Assembly (NCBI GenBank): GCA_019245575.1
Contig: JAFARE010000040.1
Span: 33,607-97,606, forward strand
DNA from: Candidatus Dormiibacterota bacterium
GTDB taxonomy: Bacteria > Chloroflexota > Dormibacteria > Aeolococcales > Aeolococcaceae
Direction of reading: 5' to 3'
Length of the DNA stretch: 64,000 nucleotides
A program made the translations under genes and the position numbers. Below are positions 8,181-15,630 of this stretch, piece by piece (position 1 is the first letter of the stretch; each line of letters starts with the position of its first letter). Under the pieces are notes generated by a model. The model saw only the letters and a list, made by a program, of their open reading frames with translations, did not search any database and was not told where the DNA came from.

Positions 8181-8528
8181 CTATCCCGTCGTCATCGCGC
8201 GAAACGCGAAGAGCAACGTGGCCACGGCGCCGCCCATCACCCATATCGGCTCGGTGCGGGCGTCGCGGCTGCCGCCGATGAGCATCGCCAGCGGCAGTGC
8301 GACGAGCGTGGCCGCACCGTAGAACCAGTGCAGCGCGGGCGGACGGTGGCCGCCGAAGACCAGCGCGATGCCGATCACCACCTGCACCGCCACCGCGAAC
8401 ACGCTGAGGCGCAGATAGACGCGCACCGTCGGCAGCAGAGCGGGACGCAACAGGCTGGCCACGGCGAGGACCGCGCCGGCCGCGGCGACGATCGTGACGA
8501 TGACGCCGTAGCGATCGTGGATCAGCAC
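8181..8528 (-). CDS. Four-helix membrane protein, unknown function
   Basis: A 115-residue integral membrane protein with four predicted helices. The first is VTIVAAAGAVLAVASL and the last is GGAVATLLFAF. No catalytic or ligand motif is apparent, although His in FGGHRPPALHWFYG sits at a helix boundary. It lies seven bases after the preceding gene and four before the next, inside the minus-strand respiratory/ABC run. This suggests co-expression but not a specific role. The helix count and the His-containing loop are compatible with a small quinol- or heme-linked helper, which is speculation. Confidence 0.65.
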   Translation of the reverse strand: MLIHDRYGVIVTIVAAAGAVLAVASLLRPALLPTVRVYLRLSVFAVAVQVVIGIALVFGGHRPPALHWFYGAATLVALPLAMLIGGSRDARTEPIWVMGGAVATLLFAFRAMTTG

Positions 8529-8534
8529 TGCTGC

Positions 8535-9107
8535 CTACCGCAGGAGGACGGTGAGACCACTCCGCGGTAGTGTGCGGTACGGACAGGCGGTGGCGGCGAA
8601 CGTCGACGGCGGCTCGGTCACCAGCAGTCCGGTGTGACGCGCGAGGCGGCGCTGCCACGCGGCCTCGTCCTCCGGTGTGTCGAGGAGGAACGCCTCACCG
8701 TCACCCAGCGCGCCATGACGCGCCTCGCACGCGGCCGCGACGGTGTCCACCAACGTCCACAGCTCCTCCTCGGACGGCAGCGCCTGCTCCAGCTCGTCCC
8801 ACGCCGGCAGCCCGAGGATGACCTCGTCGAATGCTCCGCCCTGGACGTGCAGCGCTTCGAGCACCAGCGTGACGCCGTGCCAGCGCAGCTCCTGGCTGTG
8901 CACCAGCGGCACGCCGCGGCCGGCGCCGAGCGCGCGCGGCGACCCCTCGCGCTCCGCTCCCATCCGCTGCAGCTCGGTGAGCGCGCGGCTCAGCGGCCAC
9001 GGGTCATCCTCGTCCGCGCGCGGAATCGCAAAGCGCACGCTGGTTGCGCCCACCAGCGGCACGTGCACGCTCCACGCCGGCGGCGCATCGGGGTGCAGCG
9101 CGGTCAT
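8535..9107 (-). CDS. Conserved hypothetical cytosolic protein
   Basis: A 190-residue protein without signal peptide or membrane helix, starting at ATG 9107 in a four-base overlap with the lipoprotein gene. An N-terminal extension in this frame would lie within that gene and is discarded. It is Glu/Leu/Trp-rich (LPAWDELEQALPSEEELWTLVD) and ends in a hydrophobic TLPRSGLTVLLR. No known family is recognised. Translational coupling to the lipoprotein and the ABC exporter suggests that it serves the same system. Confidence 0.6.
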   Translation of the reverse strand: MTALHPDAPPAWSVHVPLVGATSVRFAIPRADEDDPWPLSRALTELQRMGAEREGSPRALGAGRGVPLVHSQELRWHGVTLVLEALHVQGGAFDEVILGLPAWDELEQALPSEEELWTLVDTVAAACEARHGALGDGEAFLLDTPEDEAAWQRRLARHTGLLVTEPPSTFAATACPYRTLPRSGLTVLLR

Positions 9108-9751
9108 GCTGCCGGCGCGGCCTGGGGTGGCACGCACGCCTGCGCGCGCCAGCTGTACGAGCCCGGCGGCAGCGAGCCGCCGAGCGGCGCGCGCACGGCG
9201 AAGTCGTGATACGCGCCCCACACGATGCTGCCCGTGGCCCGGATCGGCGGGTACACCAGCACCGCGACCACGCTCTGTCCGGGATCGACGTGCACGGTGC
9301 AGCTCGCATCGCTGCCGTGCAGCGTCAGCACCGCGAGAGGAAACAGCGGGTGGTAGTAGTGCCGCAGCGGTCCCGACGCCGTGCCGTCCGGCGCGTAGTC
9401 ACTGGCGATCTGCAGCGCGTTGAGCTGCGGGTCGGAGAACGCCTTGCCGTCGTTGCGCACCACCACTCCCACGAAGGTGAAGCCACCCAGTGACGCCAGG
9501 TCGTGCAGCCCGGCGACGGCGGGCAGCAGCGCTGCCAGCGCATCCGCCGGCGCTCGCGTGACCATGCGCAGCTCCAGGTGATCGGGGTTGCGGTAGATGC
9601 CGCCGTCCGGGCTCGTGTAGATGCTCACCTCCGCCAGCGCCGCGCCCGCAGCCACCGGCAGGCTGAGCGATGAGCCCACCGCGGCGCCGGGTGACGCGCA
9701 GGCGGCGAGCAATAGGCCGAACACCGCCACAACGACGAGCCGCGCTCTCAT
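9104..9751 (-). CDS. Secreted lipoprotein of unknown function in ABC exporter operon
   Basis: A 215-residue protein with a lipoprotein signal peptide (VVAVFGLLLAACASPG, lipobox LAAC). It would therefore be anchored to the outer face of the membrane. The mature part is beta-rich, with a YTSPDGGIYRNPDHLELRMV segment and two cysteines (SCTV and QACVPP). It starts in an ATGA overlap with the permease gene. Lipoproteins coupled to ABC-2 exporters may act in sensing or substrate handling, but the sequence gives no direct clue to function. Confidence 0.75.
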   Translation of the reverse strand: MRARLVVVAVFGLLLAACASPGAAVGSSLSLPVAAGAALAEVSIYTSPDGGIYRNPDHLELRMVTRAPADALAALLPAVAGLHDLASLGGFTFVGVVVRNDGKAFSDPQLNALQIASDYAPDGTASGPLRHYYHPLFPLAVLTLHGSDASCTVHVDPGQSVVAVLVYPPIRATGSIVWGAYHDFAVRAPLGGSLPPGSYSWRAQACVPPQAAPAA

Positions 9752-10512
9752 CGGCTGCGTAACACGGCGCGCGCGAACACGGCCGGCAGCATGAGCGCGA
9801 CCAACGCCGTGCATGCGGCAGCGATGAGTATCGCCACCGCGTCGAAGGCGGGCGAGCCGCCCAGCGCGGCGATGAAGGCGGAATGCAGGTAGCTGAAGGG
9901 ATCCGCCTGCGCAACGATCCAGCGCCAGCCGTCGCGCGGGACGCCGGTGAACAGACCGCCGAGGAAGAGCAGCGGCGCGAGCACGATGGCCACGTCGAGC
10001 AGCACCTCGCCCGGACCGCCGCCCAGCGCCGCGACGGCGCTGCCGAGCGCGTTCGCCAGCAGCAACACGGCGAGGACGCTGAGCACGAGCACAGCACCGT
10101 CCACGGTGGACACCGGCGACAGCGCGAGCACGACGACGATCGCCGGCGCCAGCTGCACGGCGTCGACCAGCGCGCCGCCGGCGACCCAGCTCGCCACCAC
10201 GCGCCACGCGGGCCTCGGGGTCAGCGCGAGGCGCGTGAGCAGGCCGGACTCGCGCGCGCGCGCCGTTGTCACCGCAGCGCCGATCGCGCCGGTGATCGCG
10301 CACAGCACGCTGAGCAGCATCCCCGCCCAGAACGTGGGCGCATGGCCCGCCAGCAACGGCACGGTCAGCACCAGCGGGACCGCGAGCTTGATGAGCAGCG
10401 CGCGCGGACGCGCCAGCGTCACGAGGATCTCGCGCGTGAACATCGCGCGCGGCATCACGCGGCGCAGCCGTGGCAGCGCGCTGGTGGCGACGTGCTGCGA
10501 CGAGAGTGCCAT
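9748..10512 (-). CDS. ABC-2 type membrane permease
   Basis: A 254-residue protein with six predicted membrane helices and an ABC-2 layout: a cytoplasmic N-terminus, then FTREILVTLARPRALLIKLAVPLV, and the late helix pair around AIVLAPLLFLGGLFTGVP and ADPFSYLHSAF. That last motif (P-F-S/T-Y) is typical of drug, polysaccharide or heme exporter permeases. It is coupled to the ATPase gene (stop and start share base 10512) and to the lipoprotein gene. Proximity to cytochrome genes makes a CcmB-like heme-export role conceivable, but no CcmB-specific motif is seen. Confidence 0.85.
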   Translation of the reverse strand: MALSSQHVATSALPRLRRVMPRAMFTREILVTLARPRALLIKLAVPLVLTVPLLAGHAPTFWAGMLLSVLCAITGAIGAAVTTARARESGLLTRLALTPRPAWRVVASWVAGGALVDAVQLAPAIVVVLALSPVSTVDGAVLVLSVLAVLLLANALGSAVAALGGGPGEVLLDVAIVLAPLLFLGGLFTGVPRDGWRWIVAQADPFSYLHSAFIAALGGSPAFDAVAILIAAACTALVALMLPAVFARAVLRSR

Positions 10513-11453
10513 CAGCGCCCCCCTCCGGACGCAGGCCGGCGCTCGGCTGCGAGGGACCGTCCGGTCAGCATGCGGAAGCTGTCGCTGAGGTCGGGGCTGT
10601 GCAGGCGCAACCCGCGCAGCCGGCCGTTGCCGTCGTCAGCCGCGGCCACCACGGCCGCGAGCGCGCCATGGTGCAGCAGCTCCACCTCCACCGCGCCGTC
10701 GTCGCGCACCACATCTCCGACGCCGGGTATTCGCTGGAGCGCCGTGGCGTCGAAGGACTCCGACACATCGAGGCGCGCGCGGCGCGCGCCGCCCACCTCG
10801 GCGAGCAGCTCGGCGGGGCGCGCGTCGCGCACCAGCTCCCCGGCGTCGAGGAACACGACGCGGCTGCATGCCGCCGCCACAAAGGAACAGTCGTTGCTGG
10901 CGACGAGCGTGATGTCGCCGTCGGCGGCGCGCGCATCCAGCAGCCGCTGCAACGCCTGCGCGCCGTCGGGGTCGAGGCCGGCCGTCGGCTCGTCGAGCAG
11001 CGCGATGCGCGGCCGGTGCGCCAGCGCCTGCGCGATGGCGAGCCGGCGGCGCATGCCGAACGAGAAAGCGGACACCGGCTCGTCGGCCACGTCCAGCAGG
11101 CTGACGGCATCGAGCGCAGCGCTGACCAGCTGCGGCACCGCAGCGGAGCGCACCCATTGGCCGCACCAGAAGTGCGTGGCCTGCCGTGCCGTGAGCGCCC
11201 CCTCCTCGGCGACAACGTCCGCGGCAAACCCGATGTCGCGGCGAGCCGCGCGGGATGACGCGCGGCCGTTCCAGGTGACGTGGCCGCGCTGCGGCGTCGC
11301 CGCGGTGGCGAGCAGGCGCAGCAGCGTCGTCTTGCCTGCGCCGTTCGGACCCATGAGGGCCACGCATTCGCCCGCCTCGACGCGCAGGCTCACTGGGCCC
11401 ACACCGCGCCCGTTGCGATAGCGGCGCTGCACCGCACGTGCTTCGACGTTCAT
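10512..11453 (-). CDS. ABC transporter ATPase
   Basis: A 313-residue ATP-binding subunit with Walker A GPNGAGKTT near residue 35, a Q-loop region, a signature in degenerate form (FSFGMRRRLAIAQAL) and Walker B IALLDEPTAGLDPDG. The final 90 residues form an extra regulatory domain like that of ABC-2 exporter ATPases. It pairs with the permease encoded next and begins in an ATGA overlap with the receiver-domain gene. Substrate unknown. The chain of overlaps links it to the respiratory genes upstream. Confidence 0.88.
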   Translation of the reverse strand: MNVEARAVQRRYRNGRGVGPVSLRVEAGECVALMGPNGAGKTTLLRLLATAATPQRGHVTWNGRASSRAARRDIGFAADVVAEEGALTARQATHFWCGQWVRSAAVPQLVSAALDAVSLLDVADEPVSAFSFGMRRRLAIAQALAHRPRIALLDEPTAGLDPDGAQALQRLLDARAADGDITLVASNDCSFVAAACSRVVFLDAGELVRDARPAELLAEVGGARRARLDVSESFDATALQRIPGVGDVVRDDGAVEVELLHHGALAAVVAAADDGNGRLRGLRLHSPDLSDSFRMLTGRSLAAERRPASGGGR

Positions 11454-11803
11454 GCGCGCACCATCGCCAGCAGCGCGCTGACCTGTGCGGCCACATCGGT
11501 GGGCTTGAACGGCAGGCGCACCAGGCCGGCCGCGCCCTCCTGCATCGCGGCGTGCGCACCCGCCTCGTCACGAGCCTCGATCATGGCGAACCAGCCGTGC
11601 GCCGGCGCCTCGGGCGGCCGGGGTGCGACGCGCGTATCCAGCAGGAGCACGTCTGCGCCACCGTCACGCATTGCGCCGGCCAGCGCGCCCGCATCGCGCA
11701 CGCACGTGACTTCATGGCCCTCGCGGCGCAGCTTGTGCTCCAGGATGCGCGCCACCATCGGCTCCTCGTGGGCGATGAGCACGCGCGGACGCATCTCAGG
11801 CAT
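11450..11803 (-). CDS. Stand-alone response-regulator receiver domain
   Basis: The 117-residue product is a single CheY-like receiver. It has an acidic pair (HEEP, residues about 12-13), a phospho-acceptor Asp in VLLLDTRV and the conserved Lys in RLPFKPTDVAAQV. There is no output domain. ATG 11803 gives a small overlap with the previous gene, and ATG 11794 is an alternative with none. Single receivers usually relay phosphate or control protein partners. No histidine kinase lies in the window. Its place between respiratory and ABC exporter genes hints at redox- or respiration-linked signalling. Confidence 0.8.
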   Translation of the reverse strand: MPEMRPRVLIAHEEPMVARILEHKLRREGHEVTCVRDAGALAGAMRDGGADVLLLDTRVAPRPPEAPAHGWFAMIEARDEAGAHAAMQEGAAGLVRLPFKPTDVAAQVSALLAMVRA

Positions 11804-12200
11804 CGCCGCCGTACCACATGCGCGGCCAGCCCGCCTCGTCCATGTCGCAGACGGCGCACATCGGCCCGGCCACGCCCTCATCCTCGAGCACGCGGCGCGC
11901 TTCGTACGGCGTCATGCGCGCGGTGGCCACCAGGTCGTTGCCACGCAGCTCGATCTCCCAGCCCAGACCCTCGAGCACGGCTGCGACGAACGCGACGAGG
12001 TCGAGGCGATGACGCAGCGCCTCGCTCACCGCCGACGTTGCGGCTGACGCCGTCACCTCCGCGTGGCCGGTGTCGATGGCCTCGTTGCTGCTCTCCTCCA
12101 GCTCGTACAGGCGGCGCATCCAGCGCGGCCACGGCGGTTTCAGCGCGCGCGCGAGCTCTTCACCGGGCTCGTCGAAGAGGTGCAGCCGCACCGCCGTCAT
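11796..12200 (-). CDS. Conserved hypothetical protein in respiratory operon
   Basis: A 134-residue soluble protein with no recognised family. It starts at ATG 12200, the first plausible start after the CydA-like gene ends at 12242. The middle has a helical, Glu-rich stretch (LYELEESSNEAIDTGHAEV). The end has GPMCAVCDMDEAGWPRMWYGGD, whose CxxC could bind metal. The gene lies between the oxidase-like protein and the receiver domain and overlaps the latter. An assembly or regulatory function for the respiratory complex is possible but unsupported. Confidence 0.65.
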   Translation of the reverse strand: MTAVRLHLFDEPGEELARALKPPWPRWMRRLYELEESSNEAIDTGHAEVTASAATSAVSEALRHRLDLVAFVAAVLEGLGWEIELRGNDLVATARMTPYEARRVLEDEGVAGPMCAVCDMDEAGWPRMWYGGDA

Positions 12201-12241
12201 ACCTGGGCCCGGCTGCACCGCCGGGCGTTCGCGCACCTGCG

Positions 12242-13684
12242 TCACCGGTCGGTCACCCCGCTGCTGCCGCCGACGGCGCTGGGCTGATTGTTGAGGATCT
12301 GCTGGTTGTTGATCGTCAGCTCGCCGCTGATCAGGTACGGCTGGCGCGCGTGCTCGCGGATCACGCCCATCACCATCATCATCACGCTCACGGTGGCGCC
12401 CAGCCCGATCAGGATCACCGCGCTGCGCCTGCCGACGCGTCCGGCCTGCAGCTCGTCGCGGCTGTTGGCGCGCATGTACGCCGTGAGCGACCAGAGCGCG
12501 AGCATCACCATGGCGAACAGCGCGCCGACCTTGTACGGGATGAAGTTGCCGAACGGGTTGAGCAGGCCGCCCTGCCAGAAGGGACGGTCGAGGTGGGCGG
12601 TCACCACGTCGGCGTACGTCGGCGCGAACCATGCCGGCAGCGCGGCGAAGAGCGTGACGAACGCGAGCATCGCGGTCACCACCCCCTGGCGCCGGGCATG
12701 CGGCGCACCCGAGGCCTTCATGCGGCGCCAGAAGTAGGCCGCGCCCAGGGTGAAGATGCTGCCCAGCAGCGTGATCTGCACGAGGAACACGTTGCTGAGG
12801 TCGCCGAACATCATGTTGAACCACGCGGGGTATGCGTGCAGCTGGATCTCCTTGGCGTACTCGTAGCCGACCCACGGCTGCAGCAGCGTCAGGCCGACGG
12901 CGAACACCGCGCCCCACTGCCCCGCCCAGTCCCAGTACCGCGCCTCGCGCGCCTCCGGCGGCTCGCTGCCCGCCGCGGACGCGGCCATCGCGCCCACGGA
13001 CGCCGCGGCCGCCGTCGCCGGCGCGGTGCGCCGCACGGTCTCGAGGCGGCGCGTCACGCGCAGGTACTGCACGCCGCTCACCAGCGCCACCGCCGCGCCT
13101 GCCCAGGCGATGTTGCCCAGCGTGCGGTGCGCTGTGAGCACGATCGACGTCGGGTTCAGGATCAGGTTCAGGATGTTCACGTCGCCGCCGTTGGGCGTGA
13201 CCATGAACGAGGCAACGATGTCGATGAAGAACATCTGCCACCACTGCACGACGTTGAGCAGGATCAGCATGCCCAGCCGCGCCTTCCGGTGCTCACCCAG
13301 GCGCTGCCAGTTGGCGTAGAGGGTATAGATGAGGACGATCTCGAAGAGGAACGTGATGCCCTCGAGGAAGAAGACCCAGAAGGTGATCTGCTGCAGCGAG
13401 ACGAAGAACTTGCCCCACACGCCGGTCAGCACGAACATCACGAAGAAGATGGCCAGCGCCGAGCCGAAGCCGAAGATGAAGATGCTGCTCTTGATGAGGC
13501 CGTGCGCCAGGCGGTCGTGGCGCTCGTCGCGGTTGCGCCGCACCAGCGAGACGGTCTCGCTGACGATGGCCATGGTGGATGCGCCGATCAGGAAGGCGGC
13601 GATCTGGATGTGCACCAGCGCCACCACCGCCACCAGCAGGCCGTTGGTGAGCAGGTTGCCGCCAATCTGCGTCGAGGTGCTCAC
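12242..13684 (-). CDS. Cytochrome bd-type oxidase subunit I-like (CydA homologue 1)
   Basis: A 480-residue polytopic membrane protein of the CydA superfamily, which oxidises quinol (or another donor) and reduces oxygen through hemes b and d. His25 in VALVHIQIAAF and His186 in LTAHRTLGN match the two axial His ligands. Glu108 and Glu115 (FFLEGITFLFE) fit the acidic proton-channel pair. The conserved QPWVGYEYAKEIQ loop and a GVIREHARQPY tail are present. No CydB is encoded nearby. It follows cytochrome b with a four-base overlap. The second homologue at 15627-16877 may be its partner. Confidence 0.85.
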   Translation of the reverse strand: MSTSTQIGGNLLTNGLLVAVVALVHIQIAAFLIGASTMAIVSETVSLVRRNRDERHDRLAHGLIKSSIFIFGFGSALAIFFVMFVLTGVWGKFFVSLQQITFWVFFLEGITFLFEIVLIYTLYANWQRLGEHRKARLGMLILLNVVQWWQMFFIDIVASFMVTPNGGDVNILNLILNPTSIVLTAHRTLGNIAWAGAAVALVSGVQYLRVTRRLETVRRTAPATAAAASVGAMAASAAGSEPPEAREARYWDWAGQWGAVFAVGLTLLQPWVGYEYAKEIQLHAYPAWFNMMFGDLSNVFLVQITLLGSIFTLGAAYFWRRMKASGAPHARRQGVVTAMLAFVTLFAALPAWFAPTYADVVTAHLDRPFWQGGLLNPFGNFIPYKVGALFAMVMLALWSLTAYMRANSRDELQAGRVGRRSAVILIGLGATVSVMMMVMGVIREHARQPYLISGELTINNQQILNNQPSAVGGSSGVTDR

Positions 13685-14883
13685 AGGTTGTAGAGCCGGT
13701 TGACGCCGAGCACGGCGAGGAAGATGACGGCGAAGATCATGAACAGGGCGGGCACGAGCACCTCGGGCCGGCGCGTGGGCCGGCGTTCACGTGAGCGGTC
13801 CAGGAATGGGAGCAGGAAGAACGCCGCGGCGCCGGCCAGCACGATGACGAAGATGCCCACAGCGATCAGCGGGTCGTGCGGCGTGAGCACCAGGAACTGG
13901 TCCAGCGGCAGGTAGAACCACTCCGGCGTGGGCACATAGGTGAGCGTGGCCGAGTCCGCCGGCTCGTCCAGCGTGGCCCCGAAGATCAGCCCCGCGATGA
14001 AGATGATCGCCACCAGGCCCACGCTCACCGCGGTGTCCTTGAACAGCTGGTCGGGGAAGAAGTCGACGGTGCGCTTGGGCGCCGCGTAGCGCCGCTCGAT
14101 CCGCTTTGTGGGATAGGGCGGCTCCGCGTTGCGGATGCGCTCGCCGATCTCCTTGTCGGGGTCGTCCGTCTCCGTGTTGTAGTTGACCCACGCGCCGAAC
14201 TCGCCGTGACGCCGCAGCAGGTAGAGGTGCGCGCCGATGAACGCGAAGAGCACGAAGGGCAGCACCCACACGTGCAGCGCGAACGTGCGGGTCAGCGTGA
14301 TCGGGCCGACGAAGGTGCCGCCCCGCCAGAGCTGGCGCAGCCCGTCGCCGATCAGCGGGAAGTAGTGGAGGATGTTGGTGACGACGGTCGCCGTCCAGTA
14401 GGCGGCGTTGTCCCAGGGCAGCATCGCACCGGTGATCGCCAGCCCCAGCACGAGGAAGAACAGCAGCGCGCCGCTCATCCAGTTGAGCTCGCGCGGCCGC
14501 TTGTAGCTCGCGCTGAGGAAGGTGCGCAGCGCGTGCAGGCCGATGACCAGGATGAGCGTGTACGCGCCCCACAGGTGCAGGCCGCGCACCCAGTTGCCGA
14601 AGGCGTCCTGCGCCTGCAGGAAGTGCAGGCTCTGCCATGCCTCCTCCACCGAGGGCACGTAGTCGAGGAGCAGGAAGATCCCGCTGAAGAGCTGCAGCAG
14701 GATGAGCACCAGCGTGGCGCTGCCCAGCGTGTACGCCCAGCCGCCGCTGTGCGGCACCGCCTCGTAGAGGCCCTTGTGCACCAGCTGCGTGATGCCGGTG
14801 CGCTCGTCGAACCAGCGATAGGCGTTGCGCAGCGGCACCGTCACCACGCGGCTGGGGTGGAGCAGCGTCCTAAACGCGTTCAT
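13681..14883 (-). CDS. Cytochrome b (fused b6/subunit IV-type) of bc complex
   Basis: A 400-residue membrane protein carrying both parts of cytochrome b. The heme ligands are two His pairs: LHLWGAYTLILVIGLHA (14 apart) and LHVWVLPFVLFAFIGAHL (15 apart). That spacing is typical of b6-type cytochromes. The Qo-site motif appears as PEWF in TPEWFYLPLDQ. The protein would take electrons from quinol and pass them to the Rieske protein encoded immediately upstream, whose 3' end it overlaps by 14 bases. No cytochrome c1, f or soluble c is visible in the window. Confidence 0.93.
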   Translation of the reverse strand: MNAFRTLLHPSRVVTVPLRNAYRWFDERTGITQLVHKGLYEAVPHSGGWAYTLGSATLVLILLQLFSGIFLLLDYVPSVEEAWQSLHFLQAQDAFGNWVRGLHLWGAYTLILVIGLHALRTFLSASYKRPRELNWMSGALLFFLVLGLAITGAMLPWDNAAYWTATVVTNILHYFPLIGDGLRQLWRGGTFVGPITLTRTFALHVWVLPFVLFAFIGAHLYLLRRHGEFGAWVNYNTETDDPDKEIGERIRNAEPPYPTKRIERRYAAPKRTVDFFPDQLFKDTAVSVGLVAIIFIAGLIFGATLDEPADSATLTYVPTPEWFYLPLDQFLVLTPHDPLIAVGIFVIVLAGAAAFFLLPFLDRSRERRPTRRPEVLVPALFMIFAVIFLAVLGVNRLYNL

Positions 14884-15370
14884 CGAGCTGGTTCTGCACC
14901 TCGAGGACGTGCTGCCCGGTGACCGGGTCGAGGGTGATGCGGTGCACCCACTGCGGTAGCGGCGCGGGCGGCGGCCCGCCGATGTTCACGCCGTCGATGT
15001 CGTACAGGCCGCCGTGGCAGGGGCAGAGGAACTGGCCCAGCCGCGGCTCCCAGTGCACGTCGCACTGCATGTGCGAGCAGATGTTGCTCAGCACGCGCGT
15101 GGTGCCGTCCGACTTGCGCACGATGTACACCACGCGCCGCTCCGAGGGCACCGGCCAGCCCTGCTCGTTGGGCATGTCGACGTAGCGCACGGTGGGTGTG
15201 CCCACCGGCACCTGGTCGATGGCCCCGACGGTGAGCCACGCGATGCGCTTCTGCGCGAAGAGCGGGCTGAGCAGGAAGCCGAGCGCGGGGATGCTGAGCA
15301 TCACGCCGATGGCGCCGGCGCCGAGGCCGGTCATGCGGATCAGGAACTGACGCCGCGAGACGTCGCGCAT
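14870..15370 (-). CDS. Rieske iron-sulfur protein of bc complex
   Basis: A 166-residue protein with a Tat-type N-terminal membrane anchor (MRDVSRRQFLIRMTG, then a hydrophobic helix) and the 2Fe-2S cluster motifs CSHMQCDVHW and FLCPCHGGLYD (Cys-x-His ... Cys-x-x-His plus the disulfide Cys). It accepts electrons from quinol at the Qo site of the cytochrome b encoded just downstream and sits on the outer face of the membrane. It starts at ATG 15370 with a one-base TGATG overlap with the small membrane protein gene. Confidence 0.95.
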   Translation of the reverse strand: MRDVSRRQFLIRMTGLGAGAIGVMLSIPALGFLLSPLFAQKRIAWLTVGAIDQVPVGTPTVRYVDMPNEQGWPVPSERRVVYIVRKSDGTTRVLSNICSHMQCDVHWEPRLGQFLCPCHGGLYDIDGVNIGGPPPAPLPQWVHRITLDPVTGQHVLEVQNQLDERV

Positions 15371-15630
15371 CAGCCGGTCCCCCCGGTGCGGATGAGCCCC
15401 ACCGCCGCGGCGATGAGCATGCCGATGAGGGCAAGCATCGAGAACATCGAGGCGGCGACGATCAGCGTGCCCGCCGCGCGGTCGGTGCGGTAGATGCGCA
15501 CCCCGCCGCGCACGGCCCAGGCGCAGCCGACGACCACGAGCAGCACCATCGCGGCGACGAGAATCGACAGGTACCACGCGGCCTGGAACTGCGCGGCTCG
15601 GATCTGCGCGAGCACGGCCGCGCCGCTCAC
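15370..15630 (-). CDS. Small two-helix membrane protein of respiratory operon
   Basis: An 86-residue protein with two predicted membrane helices (YLSILVAAMVLLVVVGCAWA and MFSMLALIGMLIAAAVGL) joined by a basic cytoplasmic loop (IYRTDRAAG). It overlaps the CydA-like gene upstream by four bases and the Rieske gene downstream by one, so it is almost certainly co-translated with the complex. It may be a structural subunit like the small helices of bc or bd complexes. No heme-binding CxxCH is present. I do not recognise a family. Confidence 0.72.
   Translation of the reverse strand: MSGAAVLAQIRAAQFQAAWYLSILVAAMVLLVVVGCAWAVRGGVRIYRTDRAAGTLIVAASMFSMLALIGMLIAAAVGLIRTGGTG

Noticed and set aside
11438..13693. 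751-codon plus-strand open frame across the receiver and CydA-like genes
   Set aside because: His/Arg/Asp-rich shadow translation without known domains. The minus-strand genes carry clear motifs and couple with each other.
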